NCBI RefSeq assembly: GCF_020179405.1
Contig: NZ_JAICBZ010000001.1
Location: 124,001 to 188,000, forward strand
Direction: 5' to 3'
Origin: Xinfangfangia pollutisoli
GTDB lineage: Bacteria > Pseudomonadota > Alphaproteobacteria > Rhodobacterales > Rhodobacteraceae
Length of the DNA: 64,000 nt
The notes beneath the pieces were generated by a model. The model saw only the letters and a list, made by a program, of their open reading frames with translations, searched no databases and was not told where the DNA came from. Positions 14,406-23,723 of the stretch are shown piece by piece. Each line of letters begins with the position of its first letter. The first letter of the stretch is position 1. The position numbers and the translations under genes are program-made.

Positions 14406-16075
14406 TTGGCCTCCTTTGCAGCGGCGGCGGCCGCGGCCGCTTCGGCGGCATCTTCGGCCTCATCGGCGGCGCGGGGGGCGCCCAGCACGCCTTCGGCATA
14501 GATCGCGGGCCGCAGCAGGGCCGAGGCGGTCTTTTCCATGTAGCGCAGGGTCACATCGGCCTTGAAGGTCAGGAACAGGATCATGCCGATCAAGGCGATC
14601 ACCGGGGCGATTTCCAGCGCCAGGACCTGGGGCGGTTCGCCCTCGCTGGCCCAGAAGGTCTGGATGCCGACGCGCACCAGGCCCAGAAGCGTGGCAAAGC
14701 CCGACAGGATCAGCAGGGTGATGAAGGTCCAGGACAGGACCGGCGTGGCCGCCCCGTCGCGCAGCAGCCCCTGCAGCATCCCGAGCTTGCCCAGGAAGCC
14801 CGACAGGGGCGGCAGGCCCGCCAGCACCAGCACACAGGCGCCGAAGGCCAGGCCCAGTACGGTCAGCGTGCCCGGGATGGCCAGGCCCACTTCGGGCTGG
14901 CGGTCCTCCTCGCGGTCGTCCAGCCCATAGGCATCGGCGGTCAGCGCCAGAAGGGCGGCAATGCCGCCTTCCTCGCGGCTCATCGGTTCGATCAGCAGGA
15001 ACAGCGCGCTGATGGCCAGGGTCGAGGACAGAAGGTAGAACAGCGCCGCGGCCAGGATCTGCACGCTGCCGCCCAGCAGCACGAAGCCCGCGGCGGCCAG
15101 GACCGTGCCGGACGAGACCAGCACCATATGCGCGGCCATCCGCCCCAGCCCCTGCGAGGCCAGGACCCCCAGGAAGCCGAAGGTCACGGTGGCCATGCCG
15201 CCCAGGATCAGCACCTCGCCGCCGAAGCCGGCCGAGACGCCGGCGCTGGCGCCGAACAGCAGGAAGACCAGGCGCAGGATCGCATAGACGCCGACCTTGG
15301 TCATGATGGCGAACATGGCGGTGACCGGGGCGGCGCCGGCCATATAGGCGGTGGGCAGCCAGAAGGACAGCGGCCAGATCCCGGCCTTGATCAGGAAGGC
15401 CAGGCCCATGAAGGCGGCGCCGGCCTGCAGCAGCGGGCGCTGCGCCTCGGGCAGGGTGGGGACGATGTTCGACAGATGCGCCATGCTGAGCGTGCCGGTG
15501 GCGCCGTAGATCAGGCTGACGCCGATCAGGAACAGCAGCGAACCGGCCAGGTTGATGGCGATGTAATGCATGCCGCCCAAGACGCGCAGCTGCCCGCCGC
15601 CATGCAGCAACAGCCCGTAGGACGCCGCCAGCAGCAATTCGAAGAACACGAAGAGGTTGAACAGGTCGCCGGTCAGGAAGGCGCCGTTCAGCCCCATCAG
15701 CAGGAACTGGAACATGCTGTAGAAATGCTGGCCCTGGCGCGACCAGGCGGCGGCGGCATAGACCAGGGCGGGCAGGGCCAGAAGCCCGGTCAGCACCAGC
15801 ATCATCGCCGACAGCCGGTCGATCACCAGCACGATGCCCCAGGGCGCCGCCCAGTCGCCCAGCAGATAGAAGCCGATGTCATTGTCGCCGACCAGCTCGC
15901 TGCCCTCGGCGCGGACCAGAAGCTCGATCGCGACCAGCAGGGTGGCCAGGACCGAGGCCAGGCTGATCACCAGTTTGGCGCTGCGCTGGCGTTCGTCATA
16001 GACCAGCATCAGCGCCCCGGCGAAGAACGGGATCAGGATCGGAGCGATGATCAGGTGATCGGGTCCGGGCATCAT
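14402..16075 (-). CDS. phaD: Na+/H+ (K+/H+) antiporter subunit D
   Basis: The 557-residue protein is a large membrane subunit related to the proton-pumping NuoN/NuoM subunits of complex I, with about 14 hydrophobic segments. Diagnostic stretches are [25 protein letters not shown] and [39 protein letters not shown], which carries the conserved Lys residues of the proton path. The C-terminus ends in an Ala/Glu-rich tail ([19 protein letters not shown]). It overlaps phaC by 4 bp at its start. Together with PhaA it probably carries ion exchange. Confidence 0.94.
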   Translation of the reverse strand: MMPGPDHLIIAPILIPFFAGALMLVYDERQRSAKLVISLASVLATLLVAIELLVRAEGSELVGDNDIGFYLLGDWAAPWGIVLVIDRLSAMMLVLTGLLALPALVYAAAAWSRQGQHFYSMFQFLLMGLNGAFLTGDLFNLFVFFELLLAASYGLLLHGGGQLRVLGGMHYIAINLAGSLLFLIGVSLIYGATGTLSMAHLSNIVPTLPEAQRPLLQAGAAFMGLAFLIKAGIWPLSFWLPTAYMAGAAPVTAMFAIMTKVGVYAILRLVFLLFGASAGVSAGFGGEVLILGGMATVTFGFLGVLASQGLGRMAAHMVLVSSGTVLAAAGFVLLGGSVQILAAALFYLLSSTLAISALFLLIEPMSREEGGIAALLALTADAYGLDDREEDRQPEVGLAIPGTLTVLGLAFGACVLVLAGLPPLSGFLGKLGMLQGLLRDGAATPVLSWTFITLLILSGFATLLGLVRVGIQTFWASEGEPPQVLALEIAPVIALIGMILFLTFKADVTLRYMEKTASALLRPAIYAEGVLGAPRAADEAEDAAEAAAAAAAAKEAK

Positions 16076-16419
16076 TGCTCGGTCTCCCTTCCGTCGACAT
16101 GGTCATTGCCGGTCAGCCCGCGTGCGGCGATCAGCACCACCAGAAACAGCGCCGTGGTGGCAAAGCTGATGACGATTGCGGTCAGGACCAGCGCCTGGGG
16201 CACCGGATCGGCATAGGCGGCGGGGTTGACGAAACCGCCGCGCGGCATGATGGCCGGCGCCCCCACGGTCAGCCGGCCCATCGAGAAGATGAACAGGTTG
16301 ACCGCATAGGACAGAAGGCAAAGGCCGATGATGACCTGGAAGGTCCGCGGCCGCAGCAACAGCCAGATCCCCGATCCGGCGAAGATGCCGATCACCAGCG
16401 ACAGCACAAGTTCCATCAC
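16072..16419 (-). CDS. phaC: Na+/H+ (K+/H+) antiporter subunit C
   Basis: The 115-residue product is a NuoK-like subunit with three hydrophobic helices; motifs LLRPRTFQVIIGLCLLSYAVNLFIFSMG and DPVPQALVLTAIVISFATTALFLVVL are typical of MnhC/PhaC. It overlaps both phaAB and phaD by 4 bp. Confidence 0.94.
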   Translation of the reverse strand: MMELVLSLVIGIFAGSGIWLLLRPRTFQVIIGLCLLSYAVNLFIFSMGRLTVGAPAIMPRGGFVNPAAYADPVPQALVLTAIVISFATTALFLVVLIAARGLTGNDHVDGRETEQ

Positions 16420-19304
16420 AGGCCCTCCGTTTCACTGCGCGCCGCGGCGTCGCGTTCGCGCAGGCGGGCGATCCGCAGCGCCTGGTGCGCGATGGCGACC
16501 AGCATCAGCACCGTCGCGCCCATGACCAGGGCGAAGACCCCGGCATCGAACAGAAGCGCCGTCGCCGCCGGAACCTTGCCGATCAGCGGCAGGTCGACAT
16601 ATTGCGCATGCGCGGTCAGGAACGGATAGCCGAACAGGAAGGCGCCGACGCCGGTCAGCCCCGCCACCAACAGGCCCGCCCCCATCCATTTGATCGGCAG
16701 CACGGTCAGCCGCGCCTCGATCCAGCGCACGTCATGGGCCAGATATTGCAGCAGGAAGGCGATCGAAACGGTCACCCCGGCCGAAAAGCCGCCGCCCGGC
16801 AGATCATGGCCGCGGAAGAACAGATAGGCCGCCAGCACGATCAGCACCGGGAACATCCAGCGCATGATCACCGAAGGCACCAGCAGCACCTCGGTGATGC
16901 TGCGCTGTTCGGGACCGGTCTGGTCGGCCGGCTGGTCGATGCTTTCCGGCGCCGGACGGAAGCGGCGCAAGAGCGCATAGACGCTGATGCCCACGATCGC
17001 CAGCACGGTGATTTCGCCGAATGTGTCGAAGGCGCGGAAATCGACCAGGATCACATTGACCACATTGGTGCCGCCGCCCTCGCTATAGGCGTTGCGCAGG
17101 AACCAGTTGCCGACATTCGAGATATGCGGCCAGGTCATCATCACATAGGCGATGGCCGACAGGCCGGCCCCGGCGACGACGGCGATGACGAAATCACGGC
17201 CGCGGCGCAGGCGGGCGGGCAGAAGCCGGTCCTCGGCGATCTCTTCGCGCCGCTTGGGCAGCCAGCGCAGGCCCAGAAGCAGAAGCACGGTGGTGACGAT
17301 CTCGACCAGAAGCTGGGTCACCGCCAGATCGGGCGCGGAAAGCCAGGCGAAGGTCAGGCAGGTGACCGCGCCGGCCCCGCCCAGCAGCACGACGGCGGCG
17401 AAGCGGTGGTACTTGGCCATCCAGGCCGCGCCGATGGCGCAGGCGCCGCCGACCAGCCACATCACCGCGAAAGACGGGTTCAGCGGGGTGGCCAGCGGTT
17501 GCGGCGCCTGGCGCAACCCGCCCCAAAGCGTGGCCACACCCGCCGCCACCGCCAGAAGCACGATGATGCGCAGCTGCGGCTGCAGCCGGTCGGCCCCGAT
17601 CAGGCGATGCGCCTGGCGGGGGAATTTCCAGGTCAACAGCAGCAGCAGCCGTTCGAACACCCGCTGCGCCCGCAGCCGGTGCAACAGCGGCGGGCCTTCG
17701 GGCCCGGCGGCGATCCGGTCGCGGAACAGCATGTACAGCACCACCCCGCCGACCAGGGCGATCAGGCTCATCCCCAGGGGCAGGGTGAAGCCGTGCCAGA
17801 TCGCGATATCGGTATAGGGCAGATCGGCGCCCAGAACCGAGCGGGCGGCGACATGCAGGGTCGGGCCCAGGGTCTGGTCGGGGAAGATGCCGACGATCAG
17901 GCAGACCAGCACCAAAAGCTCGACTGGGTGGCGCATCCAGCCCGGCGGCTCGTGCGGGGTCTTGGGCAGGTCGGTCGCGGGCGGGCCGAAGAACACGCTG
18001 GCGATGAAGCGCAGCGAATAGGCCACGGCGAAGACCCCGGCCAGCGTGGCCAGATAGGCCAGCGAATCGTCCAGCCAGGATCCGTTGTGCCAGTCGGCCG
18101 CCTCGGCGAAGAACATCTCCTTGGACAGGAAGCCGTTCAGCAGCGGCACCCCCGCCATGGCGGCCGAGGCGACGATGGCCAGGCTGCCGGTGACCGGCAT
18201 GGCGCGGATGAGCCCGCTGAGCCGGCGCATGTCGCGGGTGCCGGTTTCGTGGTCGATGATGCCGGCGGCCATGAACAGGCTGGCCTTGAACACCGCATGA
18301 TTGGCGATGTGGAAGATCGCGGCCAGGATGGCGGCCTGGCTGCCGATCCCGGCCAGGGCGGTGATCAGGCCCAGATGGCTGATGGTGGAATAGGCGAGCA
18401 AGCCCTTCAGGTCATGGCGGAACAGCGCGATCAGCGAGCCGAGGACCAGCGTCACCATGCCGGTGCCGGTGACGGCATAGAACCACAGATCGGTCTGCCC
18501 CATGACCGGCGAAAAGCGCACCAGCAGGAAGACCCCGGCCTTCACCATGGTCGCCGAATGCAGGAAGGCCGAGACCGGCGTGGGCGCGGCCATGGCGCCG
18601 GGCAGCCAGAAATGGAACGGCATCTGCGCCGATTTGGTGAAGGCGCCCAGCAGGAACAGCGTCAACAGCAGCGGATACAAAGGATCGGCGCGCACCTTGT
18701 CTCCGGCCAGCAGAACCCGGTCCAGATCGTAGCTGCCGACGATCTGGCCCAGAAGCAGCATGGCCACGAACAGGCACAGCCCGCCCAGGCCGGTGACGAT
18801 CAGCGCCATGCGCGCCCCGTCGCGGGCGGCCTGGCCCTGATACCAATAGCCGATCAGCAGGAAGGACAGGATCGAGGTCAGTTCCCAGAACACCACCAAC
18901 ATCAATATGTTGCCCGACATCAGCATGCTGACCATGGCGCCGGTGAAGGCCATCAGGAAGGCGTAGAAGCGCGGCACCGGATCGGATTTCGACAGGTAGT
19001 AGCGGGCGTAGATCAGCACCAGAATGGCGATGCCATAGACCAGCGCCACGAACATCCAGACGAAACCGTCCATCCGGAAGGTCAGCGTCAGCCCCAGCGA
19101 GGGCACCCAATACAGCGAGGCGCGCAGCACCTGGCCATCGGCGATCGGCCCGTGCAGCGTGGCCAGGATCGGCAGGCCCACGGCCAGAAGAATTCCCGAG
19201 ACCCAGGCCGCCGCACGATGTGCCGTCGTGGAAACCGTACTCGCGGCGATGGCCGCGGCGAAGGGAAGGCCGACCAGGATAAGCAGCAGGTTTTCTTCGA
19301 TCAT
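16416..19304 (-). CDS. phaAB: Na+/H+ (K+/H+) antiporter, fused subunits A and B
   Basis: The 962-residue protein joins the NuoL-like subunit A (about residues 1-790) to subunit B (about 800-962). The A part shows FHFWLPGAMAAPTPVSAFLHSATMVKAGVFLLVRF, with the conserved His and Lys of the proton path; the B part shows RGHDLPGGGFSAGV and the LFGYPFLTAH segment. Fusion of A and B is usual in group-2 Pha systems of alphaproteobacteria. ATG 19304 is chosen because the hydrophobic N-terminus (MIEENLLLILVGLPFAA) begins there; a start at 19502 would add 66 hydrophilic residues. The operon exports Na+ or K+ in exchange for protons and may serve pH and salt tolerance. Confidence 0.94.
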   Translation of the reverse strand: MIEENLLLILVGLPFAAAIAASTVSTTAHRAAAWVSGILLAVGLPILATLHGPIADGQVLRASLYWVPSLGLTLTFRMDGFVWMFVALVYGIAILVLIYARYYLSKSDPVPRFYAFLMAFTGAMVSMLMSGNILMLVVFWELTSILSFLLIGYWYQGQAARDGARMALIVTGLGGLCLFVAMLLLGQIVGSYDLDRVLLAGDKVRADPLYPLLLTLFLLGAFTKSAQMPFHFWLPGAMAAPTPVSAFLHSATMVKAGVFLLVRFSPVMGQTDLWFYAVTGTGMVTLVLGSLIALFRHDLKGLLAYSTISHLGLITALAGIGSQAAILAAIFHIANHAVFKASLFMAAGIIDHETGTRDMRRLSGLIRAMPVTGSLAIVASAAMAGVPLLNGFLSKEMFFAEAADWHNGSWLDDSLAYLATLAGVFAVAYSLRFIASVFFGPPATDLPKTPHEPPGWMRHPVELLVLVCLIVGIFPDQTLGPTLHVAARSVLGADLPYTDIAIWHGFTLPLGMSLIALVGGVVLYMLFRDRIAAGPEGPPLLHRLRAQRVFERLLLLLTWKFPRQAHRLIGADRLQPQLRIIVLLAVAAGVATLWGGLRQAPQPLATPLNPSFAVMWLVGGACAIGAAWMAKYHRFAAVVLLGGAGAVTCLTFAWLSAPDLAVTQLLVEIVTTVLLLLGLRWLPKRREEIAEDRLLPARLRRGRDFVIAVVAGAGLSAIAYVMMTWPHISNVGNWFLRNAYSEGGGTNVVNVILVDFRAFDTFGEITVLAIVGISVYALLRRFRPAPESIDQPADQTGPEQRSITEVLLVPSVIMRWMFPVLIVLAAYLFFRGHDLPGGGFSAGVTVSIAFLLQYLAHDVRWIEARLTVLPIKWMGAGLLVAGLTGVGAFLFGYPFLTAHAQYVDLPLIGKVPAATALLFDAGVFALVMGATVLMLVAIAHQALRIARLRERDAAARSETEGL

Positions 19305-19491
19305 GCGCCTGGGGCAATCCTTTACACGGTCAATCGGTGGGACGGCTTCCCTTATGACACAAGTCACCAACGCGATCGCCTGCGGCGGATCGTGCCCATA
19401 CCCCGGATCACTGGAAGGACGTCGCTTCCGATTAAGTCGCTCGGGATTTGGTTTCAAGTCGGGCTCAGCCAGTTTTGTTCCGCAGCGGCGG

Positions 19492-19505
19492 AAGTTGCGC
19501 AACTT
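19492..19505. promoter_or_regulatory. Perfect 14-bp palindrome upstream of phaAB
   Basis: AAGTTGCGCAACTT lies in the 285-bp gap between phaAB and the next upstream gene, 188 bp before the phaAB start. It could be an operator for the antiporter operon. The same gap holds the GC-rich CCCCCGGGGG block near 19519-19528; I see no other element there. Confidence 0.35.
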
Positions 19506-19589
19506 TCTTGGCCCCGGCCCCCGGGGGAGGGGCGATATAGCGCTGAAAACGGCTTTCAGATTGGCGCCGAGGATCAGTCGGGCGTGGGA

Positions 19590-20993
19590 TCAGCCGGCGG
19601 CGGGCATGTCGAAGATGCGACCCCGGTTCAGGATCATCTGCGGATCCAGCGCGGTTTTCAGCAGCCGCATGGTCGCGATCTGCGCGGGGCTGCGCGACAG
19701 GTGAAGGAAGGGCTTCTTGTCGACGCCGATGCCATGTTCGGCCGAGATCGAGCCGCCATAGTCTGACACCAGCTGAAGAAGCCTGGCCATGGCCGGCTCT
19801 TTCTGCGGGGTCTGGAAGACATAGTGCAGATTGCCATCGCCCAGATGGCCGAAGACATGGAAGGCGGTCTCGGGGTCGATGGCGCGCAAGGCCGCCTGGC
19901 TTTCGTGCAGGAAATCGGCGATGCGGGCCGTCGGCACGCTGATATCGCCACTGGCGACATGCTGCAGCGATCGTACATATTCGGGGCAGCCGTCGCGCAG
20001 ATCCCAAAGGGCCTGAAACTCGCGCGGGGATTGCGACACCACCGCGTCCAGCGCGAGCCCCTCTTCCATCGCGGCGACCAGGCTTGCCATGAAGATCTCT
20101 TCGGCTTCGGCCGCGCCGGCCGGGGCCTGGATCTCGGCCAGCACATAGGCGGGGGCGGCTGTGGCAAGGGGCGGCGTCAGGCCCAGATGTTTGGTGACGC
20201 CATGATAGGCGCCCGGCAACATGATCTCGAAGGCCGAGAGCGTGCTGCCCACCGCGGCGCGCAGCCGCGTCAGCAGAACCAGTGCCGCTTCGATCGTCGG
20301 CAGGGCGACAAAGGCATTCGCCTCGATCACCGGGCGCGGGTGCAGGCGCAGCCGGGCGCGGGTGACGATGCCCAATGTGCCCTCGCTGCCGATGAACAGC
20401 TGGTTCAGGTCATAACCGCAATTGTCCTTCTCGACATCCTTCAGCGCCGACAGGATCGTGCCATCGGCCAGGACCGCCTCAAGCCCGGCCACCTGGGCCC
20501 GGAACATGCCATAGCGCAAGACGCGGATGCCGCCGGCATTGGTGGCGATATTGCCGCCGATCGTGGCGGTGCCGCGCGCGCCGATATCGACGCCAAAGAT
20601 CTGGTCGGCGGCCAGCGCCGCCTCTTGCACGCGTTGCAGGGGCGCCCCGGCTTCGGCCAGGACCGTGGTGGCGCCGGGTTGCACGGGTTCGACCGCGGTC
20701 ATCCGTTCCAGCGACAGGACGGCCTCGCCCGCCCAGATCCGATGGGCGCCGGACAGGCCGGTGCGGCCGCCCTGCACCACCAAGGGTTGGCCAAAGGCGT
20801 TGCAAGCCGCGACACCCGCCGCCACCTCGGCCGTCGATCCCGGGCGCAGCACGAAGGGCGGGCGGGCCGAGGGGCGGTTGCGCCGGTCTTCCTGATAGCG
20901 CGGATCCACGGCATCGCCGATCATCAGCGCCCGCTGCGGCAGCACCTGGGCCAGGCGGGCCAGCAAAGCTTCGGTTCTGTCTTCGGTCATCAT
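19590..20993 (-). CDS. FAD-binding D-2-hydroxyacid dehydrogenase (GlcD/D-lactate dehydrogenase type)
   Basis: The 467-residue flavoprotein has an N-terminal PCMH-type FAD domain (about 40-220; QGGRTGLSGAH, DIGARGTATIGGNIATNAGG, GSEGTLGIVTRARLRLHP) and a C-terminal FAD-oxidase domain with FGHLGDGNLHY (metal-binding His residues) and SAEHGIGVDKK. It would oxidise a D-2-hydroxyacid to a 2-oxoacid, passing electrons to quinone or cytochrome; the exact substrate (lactate, 2-hydroxyglutarate or a sugar-acid product) cannot be read. It is the last gene of the 12-gene operon and starts 15 bp after the acyl-CoA synthetase. The double ATG (20993/20990) leaves 1 residue of doubt. Confidence 0.88.
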   Translation of the reverse strand: MMTEDRTEALLARLAQVLPQRALMIGDAVDPRYQEDRRNRPSARPPFVLRPGSTAEVAAGVAACNAFGQPLVVQGGRTGLSGAHRIWAGEAVLSLERMTAVEPVQPGATTVLAEAGAPLQRVQEAALAADQIFGVDIGARGTATIGGNIATNAGGIRVLRYGMFRAQVAGLEAVLADGTILSALKDVEKDNCGYDLNQLFIGSEGTLGIVTRARLRLHPRPVIEANAFVALPTIEAALVLLTRLRAAVGSTLSAFEIMLPGAYHGVTKHLGLTPPLATAAPAYVLAEIQAPAGAAEAEEIFMASLVAAMEEGLALDAVVSQSPREFQALWDLRDGCPEYVRSLQHVASGDISVPTARIADFLHESQAALRAIDPETAFHVFGHLGDGNLHYVFQTPQKEPAMARLLQLVSDYGGSISAEHGIGVDKKPFLHLSRSPAQIATMRLLKTALDPQMILNRGRIFDMPAAG

Positions 20994-21008
20994 GCCCCCC
21001 GCGCGGCC

Positions 21009-22658
21009 CTAGGCTTCGGCGATTTCCGTTGCACGCGCGCGCAACACGAATTTCTGGATCTTCCCGGTCGAGGTCTTCGGCAGGTCGGCAAAGACCACCC
21101 GCGCGGGCAGCTTGTATTTGGCGATCTGGTGGCGGCAATGCGCGATCAGATCGGCCTCGGTGACCGTCTGGCCCGCCCGCAGCTCGACGAAGGCGCAGGG
21201 ACGTTCTCCCCATTTCGCATCCGGCATCGCCACGACGCCGCACAGCGCGACGGCGGGATGGCGATAGATCGCGTCCTCGACCTCGATCGACGAGATATTC
21301 TCGCCGCCCGAGATGATGATGTCCTTTGAGCGGTCCTTCAGCTGGATATAGCCGTCGGGATGCAGAACCCCCAGATCGCCCGAGTGGAACCAGCCCCCCG
21401 CGAAGGCCTCGGCCGTGGCGGCAGGGTTCTTCAGATAGCCCTTCATCACCACATTGCCGCGGAACATCACCTCGCCCCGCGTTTCCCCATCGGCGGGAAC
21501 GGGCTGCATCGTTTCGGGGTCCAGCACGGCCAGATCCGAGAGCGACAGATAGCGCACGCCTTGCCGCGCCTTATGGGCCGCCTGATCGGCGGCGGGCAGC
21601 GCGTCCCAGTCGGCATTCCATTCATTCACCACGGTCGGCCCGTAGGTTTCGGTCAGCCCGTACAGGTGGTTGACCCGGAACCCGGCATTCGCCATCGCCT
21701 GCAGCACCGCTTCGGGCGGGGGGGCGGCGGCAGTGTTGAAGATCACCCGATGCGGCAGCGCGCGCCGTTCGGCATCGGGGGCGTTGATCAGCGTCGACAT
21801 GACGATGGGCGCCCCGCACAGATGGGTCACCGCATGGTCGGCAAGGGCGGCGTAGATTGCGCCCGCCCGCACCCAGCGCAGACAGACATGGGTGCCCGCC
21901 TGAACGGCGATGGCCCAGCTGAAGCTCCACCCGTTGCAATGGAACATCGGCAGCGTCCAGAGATAGACCGGATGTTTGCCCATCTCGCCATGCAAGACAT
22001 TGTTCAGCGCCATCAGCGCCGCGCCGCGATGGTGATAGACCACGCCCTTGGGGTTGCCGGTCGTACCCGAGGTATAGTTCAGCGCGATCGCATCCCATTC
22101 ATCGGCGGGCAGGGACCAGGCGCCGTCAGGGTCGCCGCTGGCCAGGAAGGCATCATAGTCGAGCGTGCCGATGCGGGCGCCCCTGGGCGGACCGCCCGCA
22201 ACCGGATATTCGCTGTCATCATAGTCGATCACCAGCGGCCGCACCCGGGCCAGGGCCAGCGCCTCGGCCATGACCGCCGCATATTCGCGGTCGACGATCA
22301 ACACGCGGGTTTCGGCATGGTCCAGCTGAAAGGCGATGGTTGCCGCATCCGAGCGGGTGTTCAGCGCGTGCAGCACCGCCCCCCCGGCCATGGGCACCGC
22401 GTAATGGACCTGCACCATCGGCGGCACATTGGGCAGCATCACCGTGACCGTATCGCCCTTGCCGACGCCCTGCGCGATCAGCGCCGAGGCGAGGCGGCGG
22501 CAATCCTGCCACAGCCGGGCATAGGAATGACGCTGCCTTCCATGCACGATCGCCGGATGGGCCGGGTAGGTGTGGGCGGCCCGCTCAAGATAGGAAATCG
22601 GCGTCAGCGGCTGGTGATTGGCGGCGCATCGGCCAAGGCCGTCTTCGTATTTGCTCAT
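21009..22658 (-). CDS. AMP-forming acyl-CoA synthetase
   Basis: The 549-residue enzyme belongs to the ANL superfamily and would activate a carboxylic acid to its CoA thioester at the expense of ATP. Seen: the P-loop-like YTSGTTGNPKGV (about 183-194), GLTETYGP (about 318), GWFHSGDLG, the hinge DRSKDIIISGGENISS (about 425) and the C-terminal catalytic Lys in PKTSTGKIQKF (about 533). It looks like the medium-chain or aryl class, but substrate is not predictable. ATG 22658 follows a GGGGGGAAG stretch; upstream in-frame sequence is low-complexity. A 100-bp gap separates it from the rhodanese gene, the widest in the operon. Confidence 0.9.
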   Translation of the reverse strand: MSKYEDGLGRCAANHQPLTPISYLERAAHTYPAHPAIVHGRQRHSYARLWQDCRRLASALIAQGVGKGDTVTVMLPNVPPMVQVHYAVPMAGGAVLHALNTRSDAATIAFQLDHAETRVLIVDREYAAVMAEALALARVRPLVIDYDDSEYPVAGGPPRGARIGTLDYDAFLASGDPDGAWSLPADEWDAIALNYTSGTTGNPKGVVYHHRGAALMALNNVLHGEMGKHPVYLWTLPMFHCNGWSFSWAIAVQAGTHVCLRWVRAGAIYAALADHAVTHLCGAPIVMSTLINAPDAERRALPHRVIFNTAAAPPPEAVLQAMANAGFRVNHLYGLTETYGPTVVNEWNADWDALPAADQAAHKARQGVRYLSLSDLAVLDPETMQPVPADGETRGEVMFRGNVVMKGYLKNPAATAEAFAGGWFHSGDLGVLHPDGYIQLKDRSKDIIISGGENISSIEVEDAIYRHPAVALCGVVAMPDAKWGERPCAFVELRAGQTVTEADLIAHCRHQIAKYKLPARVVFADLPKTSTGKIQKFVLRARATEIAEA

Positions 22659-22758
22659 TCTTCCCCCCTCGGGCCTGTCCCCCAAAGCCCGCCGGGCCCA
22701 GCCGCGCCGGGCCCCAGTCGTTTCGCTCCCCAGCCGTTTCGCGCCGCCGTTCCGAGCC

Positions 22759-23151
22759 CTAGCCGCGCCGGGGCATTTCGGCCACCGGCCGGCCCGCCGT
22801 CTTCCAGCCGCCGAAACCGCCCCGCAGGCTGCGCGCCTGCAGACCCATTTCCTGCGCGACCCGGGCCGCCAGCAGCGACCGCCAGCCGCTGGCGCAGTAG
22901 AAGACATAGGTCTTGCCTTCGGCGAAACGCGGCTTGTGATAGGGGCTGTCGGGGTCGATCCAGAATTCCAGCATTCCGCGCGGCGCATGGAAGGCGCCCG
23001 GGATCATCCCCTCGCGTTCCAATTCGCGCGGGTCGCGGATATCGACCATGACGATCTCGGGGTCCTGAAGGCGCGCCGCCATCTCGTCGCCCTCGACCGA
23101 GGTCACGACGGCCTCGGCCTCGGCCAGCATGTCCTTATATCCCTTGGCCAT
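22759..23151 (-). CDS. Single-domain rhodanese-like protein
   Basis: The 130-residue protein is one rhodanese domain with DIRDPRELEREGMIPGAFHAPRG and the active-site loop CASGWRS (Cys near residue 94), consistent with sulfur transfer. Cytoplasmic, no signal peptide. It lies 2 bp after the AhpD-like gene within the operon that also codes a BisC-like molybdoenzyme, where sulfur delivery to a cofactor or redox protection is possible (inference). Confidence 0.9.
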   Translation of the reverse strand: MAKGYKDMLAEAEAVVTSVEGDEMAARLQDPEIVMVDIRDPRELEREGMIPGAFHAPRGMLEFWIDPDSPYHKPRFAEGKTYVFYCASGWRSLLAARVAQEMGLQARSLRGGFGGWKTAGRPVAEMPRRG

Positions 23152-23153
23152 GC

Positions 23154-23723
23154 CTAGCGCCCGAGATTGTAGAATTCGTCATTGGGGCGCATGCTGGTGA
23201 CATTGGCCAGCCGGTTCGACATGCCGAAGAAGGCCGAGATGGCGGCAATGTCCCAGATGTCTTCCTCGGTGAAGCCATGGGATTTCAGCAGCGCGATGTC
23301 GTCGTCGCCGACTTCGTAGGCCCGGACCGAGACTTTCACCCCGAAGTCGATCATCGCCTTCTGGCGCGGGGTGATGTCGGCCTTGCGGTAGTTGATCGCC
23401 ACCTGATCGGCGATCAGCGGATCCTTGGCGCGGATGCGCAGGATCGCGCCATGGGCCACGACGCAATACTGGCACTGGTTCAGGTTCGAGGTGGCGACCA
23501 CGATCATCTCGCGCTCGGCCTTGGTCAGATTGCCCGGCTTGTCCATCAGCGCGTCGTGATAGGCAAAGAAGGCGCGGAATTCATCGGGGCGATGCGCCAG
23601 CGTCAGGAACACATTCGGCACGAAGCCCGATTTTTCCTGCACGGCCAGAATGCGGTCGCGCAGGTCTTCGGGCATGTCGGCGATCTCGGGGATCGGGAAG
23701 CGGCTGATGGCGGCTGCGGTCAT
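23154..23723 (-). CDS. AhpD-like peroxidase-related protein
   Basis: The 189-residue protein belongs to the carboxymuconolactone decarboxylase/AhpD superfamily, peroxidase-related branch. It carries the redox motif CQYCVVAHG (CxxC followed by His, about residues 85-93) and the usual all-helical body with FFAYHDALM and LTKAEREMIVVATSNLNQC ahead of it. Likely a disulfide-type reductant of peroxides or of a partner protein. It overlaps the molybdoenzyme gene by 4 bp. Confidence 0.87.
   Translation of the reverse strand: MTAAAISRFPIPEIADMPEDLRDRILAVQEKSGFVPNVFLTLAHRPDEFRAFFAYHDALMDKPGNLTKAEREMIVVATSNLNQCQYCVVAHGAILRIRAKDPLIADQVAINYRKADITPRQKAMIDFGVKVSVRAYEVGDDDIALLKSHGFTEEDIWDIAAISAFFGMSNRLANVTSMRPNDEFYNLGR

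Noticed and set aside
16485-19766. A reading frame of more than 1000 codons antisense to phaAB
   Set aside because: Its product is rich in Gln, Arg, Gly and His with no domain, and it exactly mirrors the codons of a well-conserved antiporter gene. Long antisense frames are common in GC-rich DNA.
21009-22658. Assigning the acyl-CoA synthetase to DMSP breakdown (DmdB)
   Set aside because: It has the general family motifs but no dmdA, dmdC or dmdD lies nearby, so the sequence does not support that role.
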